A stretch of 43,505 nucleotides of DNA from an uncultured Candidatus Altimarinota bacterium (lineage in GTDB: Bacteria; Patescibacteriota; Gracilibacteria; BD1-5; JAGOOR01): positions 1 through 43,505 of the forward strand of contig CALEVN010000018.1 of NCBI GenBank assembly GCA_937924685.1. Reading direction: 5' to 3'. The position numbers and the translations under genes are program-made. Below the pieces are notes generated by a model. That model was not told the origin of the DNA. It made no database searches and saw nothing but the letters and a program-made list of their open reading frames with translations. This document shows, in pieces, positions 37,098-43,505 of this stretch (its first letter is position 1; the number at the start of each line of letters is the position of its first letter).

Positions 37098-37804
37098 ATG
37101 TATTTCTTCTTTTCTGTTTCCTCCATTTTCTCAATCGCATAGCGGAGCATCGTACGAGGCATTTTCGTGGCATATTGATCGAGGAAACCACGGAGTTCAT
37201 CCATCGAGCATCGCTTTCCCACTTCACGAAGCATCCAGCCAACCGCTTTATGGATAAGGTCGTGCTTATGTGTCAGCATTCGTTCAGCGATGTATACCGT
37301 GAGTTTTCCATTGCCTTGTTTGATCTGATGAAATGAAGCGAGGACGATGATACGATTAACCCAGAGATTCGAACTAGCGATACATTGAGTGATAAAATCG
37401 ACTCTTTCTTCATGTGTGAGTTCATACTGGATATATGGGCCAATAATATGTTCACTTGAGCCATCAATCAAATCCCAGTTATTAATACCAGAAACATGCT
37501 GCATATAAAAACGTGCTAATTCCTTGAGTGGATAGACTTTTTTCTGGGTAAAATAGACGAGAATGAGGACTCCAGCGAGACGTACTTCGTGATATTCACT
37601 CTGGAGAAGCACATCCACATCTTCGAGCGTCATCGAAGAGGCATATTTTTTGACGAGTCCACGAGTTTGTGGGACGGTGAGACCGAGGAAAACATCGCCT
37701 TCTCCGTAGTCTCATTTGCCTGTCTTGAAAAATCCCTGATAGACTTTTATCTTTTCAGGGTTTTTGAGAGCGAGAATTTCCGAAATGAGGGATTTGACAG
37801 ACAT
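37088..37804 (-). CDS. AlkD-like DNA alkylation repair protein
   Basis: 238 aa, one TGA-Gly (KTGKG-DYGEGDVFLGLTVPQTR). The HEAT-like helical repeats with GDVFLGLTVPQTRGLVK, WVNRIIVLASFHQIKQG, HKHDLIHKAVGWMLREVGKR and MPRTMLRYAIEKM match the AlkD family, with the conserved W and D near the base-binding site. The family removes 3- and 7-alkylpurines. The start ATG overlaps the stop of the VOC gene (TAATG), so the two genes are coupled. Confidence 0.9.
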
Positions 37805-38190
37805 TACAGAGGCTTAAATATGCTCCATTTGTAGCCAAATGGATCACGGATAGTACCAGAACGCATACCCCATGTCTGATCAGCGACAGGGGATACTTCT
37901 TCTGCTCCAGCTTCTATTGCTTTTGCAAAGACTCCGTCTGGATCAGAAGTTTCAAATGATATGGACATATGAGCTCCACCGAGTGTTCGTGGACTATTCA
38001 CACCAGGGATACAGAGCTCTTCACAACAAAATATGAGCGTCTCGCCGAATCGCAGATTGGCATGGTAGAGTTTACCACTTGCTTCGTCATCGTGCTGCAT
38101 CTCGACAACGGCACCAAAGACATTTTTATACCACTCAATCGCTTTGTGAGCGTCGGGAAGATTGATACAGAAGGTAAGAGTTTGAGACAT
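37804..38190 (-). CDS. VOC (PhnB/glyoxalase-like) protein
   Basis: 128 aa, no TGA. FCINLPDAHKAIEWYKNVFG, HANLRFGETLIFCCEEL, AHMSISFETSDPDGVFAKAI and GMRSGTIRDPFGYKWSIFKP match the PhnB-like VOC family. The metal site may be incomplete. Function unknown. Confidence 0.8.
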   Translation of the reverse strand: MSQTLTFCINLPDAHKAIEWYKNVFGAVVEMQHDDEASGKLYHANLRFGETLIFCCEELCIPGVNSPRTLGGAHMSISFETSDPDGVFAKAIEAGAEEVSPVADQTWGMRSGTIRDPFGYKWSIFKPL

Positions 38191-38212
38191 AGATGTTAAA
38201 TGAAAGATAATA

Positions 38213-40867
38213 TTAATTTTTATACTGCTTTAATTCTTCCCGTGCTTTCTCGATTTGTCTGAGTGTGACTTCTTTTTTCTCTTGTGTGAGACGGATGACA
38301 TTTTCGGGAGCTTTATTCACAAAAGTTGGATCGGTGAGTTTTATCTCGAGCATGCGAGCGTAGTCTTCTTTTTCTGCGATGAGCTTCTCAAGACGCTCGA
38401 TATCGTCATCATGGCTACAAGCACTCGTATCGACGAAGACCTCGACCTCTCCTGCCATACCATAGGTATATTTTTCACGAGAGAGTCCATCTTTGGTGAG
38501 TGTGAATTCGACGTCACTTGCTTTTCCGAGACCAGCGATGAGTGCGATATTTCGTTCGAGAACAGCACGATCACGAGGATTGGCATAGATGACGACGCCG
38601 ACTGCTTCGCCTGGTTTGATTTTACGATCACCACGAATTGTGCGGATAGTTTTCACAACTTCAAAGACTGACTTGATGAGTTCTTCACTTTCGGCATCGA
38701 TTTCAAAAGGACATTCAGGCCACTCTGCGTCAATAATTGTCTTCTTTGGGACGAGGATACCTGAGAGTGCTTCTGTGACAAATGGGATATATGGATGCCA
38801 GAGTTTCAGAAGCGTGAGCAGTGTATACATCATCACCTCTTTGCCATATTTTGATTCGTCTTTTGAGAGCTTGAAGCATTCGATTGCGTAATCAGCGAAT
38901 TCGTCACGAGTAAATGACATGAGTTTTTCGCCCATCATTGAGAAATCATATTCCTCCATACCGCGAGTCACATCGAGGTTTGTTCTCTTGAGCCTTGTAA
39001 GTATCCATCGCTCGTAGTCGAGGAGTTTGCTCCAGTTTTTTGTGAGTGTTTTTTCGAGTTTCGTGATATCGGTTTCGACACCTTTTCCTTCGTCCACATT
39101 CATCCAGACAAATCGTGCGACATTCCAGAGTTTATTCAGAAATGTCTGATTATTTTTCACGAGGTCGAGAGAGAATCGAAATGGATTTCCAGGAGTATTT
39201 CCGACGATGAGAGACAGACGGAGGGCATCAGCAGAATACTGTTTGATGACTTCTATTGGATCGATACCATTGCCGAGAGATTTCGAGAATTTTCGCCCTT
39301 GATCGTCCGTCACGAGACCGTGGAGATAGACGGTTTTAAATGGTGTCTGACCCGTGAGTCCGTAACCAAATAGAAGCATACGAACGACCCAAAAGAGAAG
39401 AATATCATGTCCTGTTTCGAGGACTTGTGCTGGATAAAATTTCTTGAAAAGTTTCCCAGGATCCTCCATCGTCCAATCGAGGACAGAGAAAGGCCAGAGT
39501 GCAGAAGAAAACCACGTATCGAGTACGTCTTCATCTCGGATGACATTGCCTGCACCGTATTTTTTTATCAGCTTACTTGGATCATCCGTGACACCGAGGA
39601 GATTTCCTTCTTTGTCGTAATAGGCTGGTATCTGATGGCCCCACCAGAGCTGACGACTGATACACCATTCGTGGAGGTTTCCCATCAATGTCTCAAATAT
39701 CTCACCATACCGAGAGGGGATAATCTCGAATTCTTTTTTTGCCCATCCGGCCATGACTTTTTCAGAGAGTTTTTTGCTATCGACGAACCACTGTGTTGAG
39801 ACGATAGTCTGTACACGGACACCGCCACGCTCTGAATATCCAACCTGCGATGTATGTGGTGTGACCTTCATGAGATTGCCACGTGCTCGAAGCATCTCGA
39901 TCATCATCTCACGAGCCTCCATCTCTTTTTTTCCTGCGAAATCACCAGTGTGTTTCATCATCACGCCATTGTTATCGAGCACACGATAATCGAGGGGGAG
40001 ATTGTGACGTTTTGCAGTCTCAAAATCATTTGGATCGTGGGCTGGAGTAATCTTGACCGCACCAGTACCGAAATCCATATCAACCATTTCATCAGCGATA
40101 ATGGGGATTTTTCTATTAGCGATAGGGAGAATGGCTGTTTTTCCGATGAGTTTTTTGTAGCGTTTGTCTTTTGGATGAACAGCGATAGCCTGATCGGCGA
40201 GAAGTGTCTCAGGACGAGTGGTTGCGACGATGAGTTCTTTATCGACCCCAGAGACAAAATAGGCGATTTCATAGAGAAAACCTGGCTCTTCTCGGTACTC
40301 GATTTCTGATTTTGAGATGACGGTTTTATCTTTTGGACAATAGTTCACCATGTATTCTCCACGATAGATGATGCCATCATTGTAGAGTTTTACAAATGTA
40401 TCAGTGACGAGTTTATTGTTTGCATCATCGAGCGTAAAGCGTTCATGATCCCATGAGACACTTGCGCCCATCATACGCATCTGACCAGTGATAGTTTTGT
40501 GAGAATTTTCTTTCCATTCCCATATTTTTTCGAGAAATTTCTCACGACCGAGATCTTCACGGCGGATGCCATCTTTTGAGAGTGCTTTTGCAACGACATT
40601 TTGCGTTGCGATACCAGCATGATCGGTGCCTGGTACCCAGAGTGTTTCATCACCCTTCATACGATGGTAGCGTACCATGACGTCCTCGAGAGCGAGCATC
40701 AGAGCATGACCCGTGTGGAGAACACCTGTAACATTTGGAGGAGGGAGAGGGATGTAAAATATCTTCCCTGTGCGAGATTTTTGTGGTGCGTAGAGACCTT
40801 TTTCTTCCCACATTTTGGCGAGAGAAGATTCAAATTCTGAGGGGGTATAGACCTTTGGAAATTCCAT
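38213..40867 (-). CDS. valS: Valyl-tRNA synthetase
   Basis: 884 aa, ordinary bacterial length with no inserts and no TGA. PPPNVTGVLHTGHALMLALE holds the HIGH motif, CPKDKTVISKSEIEYR the zinc-type insert remnant, TTRPETLLADQAIAVHP the editing site, WWGHQIPAYY and GRKFSKSLGNGIDPIEV the KMSKS loop, and the C-terminus is a coiled-coil tRNA arm (DIERLEKLIAEKEDYARMLE). It charges tRNA-Val. The contrast with the heavily expanded ileS is striking. Confidence 0.97.
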   Translation of the reverse strand: MEFPKVYTPSEFESSLAKMWEEKGLYAPQKSRTGKIFYIPLPPPNVTGVLHTGHALMLALEDVMVRYHRMKGDETLWVPGTDHAGIATQNVVAKALSKDGIRREDLGREKFLEKIWEWKENSHKTITGQMRMMGASVSWDHERFTLDDANNKLVTDTFVKLYNDGIIYRGEYMVNYCPKDKTVISKSEIEYREEPGFLYEIAYFVSGVDKELIVATTRPETLLADQAIAVHPKDKRYKKLIGKTAILPIANRKIPIIADEMVDMDFGTGAVKITPAHDPNDFETAKRHNLPLDYRVLDNNGVMMKHTGDFAGKKEMEAREMMIEMLRARGNLMKVTPHTSQVGYSERGGVRVQTIVSTQWFVDSKKLSEKVMAGWAKKEFEIIPSRYGEIFETLMGNLHEWCISRQLWWGHQIPAYYDKEGNLLGVTDDPSKLIKKYGAGNVIRDEDVLDTWFSSALWPFSVLDWTMEDPGKLFKKFYPAQVLETGHDILLFWVVRMLLFGYGLTGQTPFKTVYLHGLVTDDQGRKFSKSLGNGIDPIEVIKQYSADALRLSLIVGNTPGNPFRFSLDLVKNNQTFLNKLWNVARFVWMNVDEGKGVETDITKLEKTLTKNWSKLLDYERWILTRLKRTNLDVTRGMEEYDFSMMGEKLMSFTRDEFADYAIECFKLSKDESKYGKEVMMYTLLTLLKLWHPYIPFVTEALSGILVPKKTIIDAEWPECPFEIDAESEELIKSVFEVVKTIRTIRGDRKIKPGEAVGVVIYANPRDRAVLERNIALIAGLGKASDVEFTLTKDGLSREKYTYGMAGEVEVFVDTSACSHDDDIERLEKLIAEKEDYARMLEIKLTDPTFVNKAPENVIRLTQEKKEVTLRQIEKAREELKQYKN

Positions 40868-40925
40868 AGTGAAGAGACTTAAAGTAACGAGAATGTGATT
40901 ATTTTATGGTCTGTCCAGGAAATGC

Positions 40926-40955
40926 AAAAAAATCCGCTCGAAAAAGCGGATTTTT
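40926..40955 (-). terminator. Hairpin with T-run, for the small minus-strand gene
   Basis: AATCCGCT (40931-40938) pairs with AGCGGATT (40945-40952), loop CGAAAA. T-runs flank both sides, so it can act in either direction. Confidence 0.8.
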
Positions 40956-40975
40956 GTGGGGTGATGTGAACTTTT

Positions 40976-41161
40976 TTAGTCTCTTTTTTCTTCTTCCATA
41001 AGAATACGCGCTGTTGATGATGTAGTACCTCAGATGACTGTTCGAGTCGTTCAATGCATAGGTATTGAGAATGCTTTTCTGAGAGATTCAGGAGCGGCAG
41101 GCATGTTATTTGCAAAATGGAGAGTTTCAGAATAGTGCCCCTCTGTGTCGTGCATTGTCAT
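40976..41161 (-). CDS. Small protein, 61 aa, unknown
   Basis: Two TGA-Gly codons (PMHG-TTRTVIG-GTTSS); ends in TAA 20 bases before the terminator at 40926-40955. MTMHDTEGHYSETLHFANNM is the start. No known domain; the Gly/Thr/Ser-rich C-terminus ends in charged EEEKRD. The gene is short and the call rests mostly on the terminator and the reading frame. Confidence 0.4.
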
Positions 41162-41240
41162 AGAATACAAGGTGATAATTAAGTTGCGTCACTATAAAAC
41201 TTTTTTTTAAAATGCAAGTTTCTTATTTTTGAATACAAAA

Positions 41241-41268
41241 AATCCCACCAGATGGTGAGATTTTGAGA
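41241..41268 (-). terminator. Terminator of the pilin gene
   Basis: On the minus strand AATCTCACC, loop ATCT, GGTGGGATT (one U-G pair) followed by TTTT. Confidence 0.7.
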
Positions 41269-41279
41269 GTTACGTGTTA

Positions 41280-41798
41280 CTATGCCTTTTCTGTCGGATC
41301 GTAGATAGCCGTCATTGGTCCACCGGTGTCGATAGCATTGCAAGTACCGAGTTCGTAGAGATCTGGACTGAGTACGGTAGGGTCAGAAGTACTGACATCA
41401 TCTTTCTCATATTTTGGAATGTTGTTTGTGCTTTCAAATGTTGTTGCAAGAATGTAGCCAGTTCGTCCATCACATGTTGCATATTTGTATCCACATGGAG
41501 TGACAGTCCCATCTTTTTTGAGACAAGCAGAGGTACCATTGAGTTTATCGATGAGCTTTTTACCAGCGACGTCTTTGATTTTGGTGGCGAGATCAGCTGC
41601 TGTTTCTGGGACGATACCAGTTGATTGAATAGAATCGAGAATGACGACATTGAGAGCTCCGAGATCGGCGATACGTGTTGTATCACGAGCTGATTTGATA
41701 AATTTACCATACTGTGAGATACCAGACGTAGCCAGGATAGCTATGATAGCAAGTACGACCATCAATTCCACGAGCGTAAAACCTTTTTGATTTTTCAT
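41280..41798 (-). CDS. Type IV pilin-like protein (class III signal peptide)
   Basis: 172 aa, no TGA. MKNQKGFTLVELMVVLAIIA has the prepilin cleavage site (G before F) with Glu at +5 and the hydrophobic helix. The C-terminal globular part includes two Cys pairs (TSACLKKDGTVTPCGY and YATCDGRTG), which can form disulfides. It would be cleaved by a prepilin peptidase and assembled outside the membrane; no other pilus gene is in the window. Its own terminator follows. Confidence 0.93.
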   Translation of the reverse strand: MKNQKGFTLVELMVVLAIIAILATSGISQYGKFIKSARDTTRIADLGALNVVILDSIQSTGIVPETAADLATKIKDVAGKKLIDKLNGTSACLKKDGTVTPCGYKYATCDGRTGYILATTFESTNNIPKYEKDDVSTSDPTVLSPDLYELGTCNAIDTGGPMTAIYDPTEKA

Positions 41799-41942
41799 AG
41801 AAAGGAAACAAAATAGAATAACGGGACTATTCTAGGCAATTTTTATTATTTTGGCAAGAAAAAAGAAGACTTTTTATAAAAATCATGCCTCGATTATTCT
41901 TTCTAGGACTCTCTTTCTGCTCTTATTTTTGATTTTACTCCC

Positions 41943-42899
41943 ATGCATCTCATCATCGCCCCTTCTGATATATATTATCTTACAAGAGTTCAATCGCATG
42001 ATCCTGGAGAGATCATGATTCTGTATTCTTCTGAGAAATCAGTCATTTTTTGTGATCCTCGAACGAGTGGATTGTTTGATGTGAAAAAATATACCATTGT
42101 TGATCGTCCAGAGAAATGGGGAGAAGTATTGTCACAGCAAAAAGTTCTCGAAATCGATCCACAATATCTCACGGTATCGCTCAAAGAAAAAATCGAAAAA
42201 TACGGTCCAAAAATTACACTACAGCGTAGTCCTATTGCACAACAGAGAATGATAAAAACACCTGAAGAAATAGAAAAACTGCGACTATCACAGAGTAAAA
42301 ATAAGAGCGTATACGAGCATATACTTCCTTTTCTCGTCTGTGGTGTATCGGAGAAGGAAATCGCACGAAAGATACTTATTCTCGAACTCGAACAAGGTGC
42401 CAGTGGTCCAAGTTTTCCTCCTATTGTTGCTTTCTGAGAAAATTCAGCGATTCCTCATCATAGCCCGACAGAACGAAAACTTACAGCAAATGATATTATC
42501 CTCCTCGATATGTGACTTATCTACGAGGGATATTGTTCGGATATGACACGCATGGTGTATCAGAGCGGTATTCCAGATGAAGCAAAAAAAATAGGAGAGC
42601 TCGTGACAGAAGTGACTCATGCAATCATACAATGGGCAAAACCGGGCATGAACATAGCCGATATTGATAAAAAAGCTCGGGAAATGCTCGGAGAATATGA
42701 TAAATACTTCACACACTCGCTCGGACATGGCGTCGGTATCGATATTCACGAGGCACCAGGAGTGTCGTCTAAATCATCGGAAAAACTCGAAGAGTGAATG
42801 GTAATCACCATTGAGCCAGGTATCTATATACCGGGAAAATATGGGGCACGATATGAGGAGATGTGTCTGGTGACAAGTAGTTGACTCCTAGCCTTGTAA
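41943..42899 (+). CDS. M24-family metallopeptidase (Xaa-Pro aminopeptidase type)
   Basis: 318 aa, six TGA-Gly codons. The five metal ligands are visible: ILLDMGLIYEGYCSDMTR (two Asp), HSLGHGVGIDIHE (His), GMVITIEPGIY (Glu) and GARYEEM (Glu). The N-terminal half is a short creatinase-like domain. The family cleaves an N-terminal residue in front of proline. The TGA at LEEG-MVIT falls on the conserved glycine. Its end overlaps the convergent unknown gene by 12 bases. Confidence 0.9.
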
Positions 42900-43505
42900 A
42901 TAAACAGTTGGCCTTTTTACGTCTCATCCTGACTGTCGGAGAAAATTTTCCCAAACTTCAGGAGTATTATCTTTTTCAAATTTATTTCCTAGCTGGATTA
43001 CTGTTTCTTCTGATAAGAGGGGTATTTTTAAACATTTTTTTCGAACAATATCTAAAATAGTGTCCTGATCATCTATTTCATGCAAGCCTATATGGTGTCT
43101 TGTTACTTGTGTTTCTGATTTTAATGGTTCATAGAAATTCGGTAATTTTCAACTTCCCAAAATCACACTATTTCAAATTACATGATCAATAAAACCATAT
43201 TCCGAATCTATACCAAAGTGTATTTTTGGTCATCAGACTCACTTGAGCTCATTGATGACCATTTCTCAACAAATTCATAATTTTCTCAACATATATCAAG
43301 TGACTAAGGTATAGTCGAGGCATGTATACATAAAAAAAACATCTCCAGACTGTACTAATTCATTTGGTGACACTCGCCACAATCTTTCTTTTACAAGAAT
43401 ATTAGTTTTTGTGAGAACCTTGTAAACTTCTCCAACAACATTTCGGAGACATTGTAGTTGTCGTTCCAGCTGAAAATCTCAAACTTTTTGAAGTCAAGGT
43501 AACAT
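42888..43505 (-). CDS. Hypothetical protein, possibly N-terminally cut by the window edge
   Basis: An open frame of 205 codons exists only with TGA as Gly; it contains about eleven TGA codons, the highest density here. The ATG at 43505 is the last base triplet of the window, so it may be the true start or an internal Met. The sequence is beta-rich (GVGGPKIHFGIDSEYGFIDH) and AT-rich. No family recognised. It ends in TAG inside the 3' end of the M24 gene. Confidence 0.55.

Noticed and set aside
1..43505. tRNA, rRNA, CRISPR array or insertion sequence
   Set aside because: No cloverleaf, rRNA stretch, regularly spaced direct repeats or transposase motif was recognised by eye; a tRNA scan was not possible.

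Overview
The window reads as the genome of a small-genome bacterium of the UGA=glycine lineage (genetic code 25: Gracilibacteria/BD1-5 or Absconditabacteria/SR1). With the standard code most genes break at in-frame TGA. With TGA read as Gly they become full-length proteins, and the TGA falls on invariant glycines, for example in threonine dehydratase (SYKRR-G-AF, NHAQ-G-FA, PVG-G-GGLL), M24 peptidase (LEE-G-MVITIEPG) and NrdA. Every reconstructed gene ends in TAA or TAG. All coordinates below assume TGA=Gly.

Layout. 1-586: proline-rich repeat protein on the minus strand. 625-6736: structured leader RNA, Nudix protein, a giant isoleucyl-tRNA synthetase (1543 aa) carrying three inserted enzyme domains (Nudix, histidine phosphatase, alpha/beta serine hydrolase), and a RhtB/LysE exporter. 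6780-10622: a small kinase-like protein, an attenuator-controlled homocysteine methyltransferase, two unknown proteins and threonine dehydratase. 10745-13722: nrdA behind paired NrdR boxes. 13741-22962: mostly accessory or unknown genes (AbiC-like membrane protein, YecM-like, pirin, phosphoribosyltransferase-like, MazG-like, Gmad2, Nudix). 22996-24138: nrdB with the same promoter/NrdR layout and a class Ic-like Phe in place of the radical Tyr. 24139-26156: minus-strand genes including a pilin-like protein and a clamp-loader delta'-like protein. 26196-30708: membrane protein, nusA, a small protein with an SSB-like tail, rlmE and a patatin-like hydrolase. 30746-33313: Nudix, three small Cys/His-rich or unknown genes each preceded by a Leu-rich leader peptide and terminator, and rsmG. 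33354-34855: two Thr/Lys-rich leader peptides in tandem before an aspartate kinase. 34852-43505: APH-like kinase, FemAB transferase, STAS protein, AlkD-like repair protein, VOC protein, valS, type IV pilin, M24 peptidase and a partial unknown gene.

Two regulatory themes recur. First, several transcription units start with a -10 box exactly 6-7 nt before the ATG, which predicts leaderless mRNAs, and there is no obvious Shine-Dalgarno sequence at the starts inspected. Second, short leader peptides followed by intrinsic terminators sit just before genes whose pathway fits the leader codons: Thr/Lys before aspartate kinase and Met-Met before homocysteine methyltransferase. The three Leu-rich copies precede unknown genes. 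This is the signature of ribosome-mediated attenuation.
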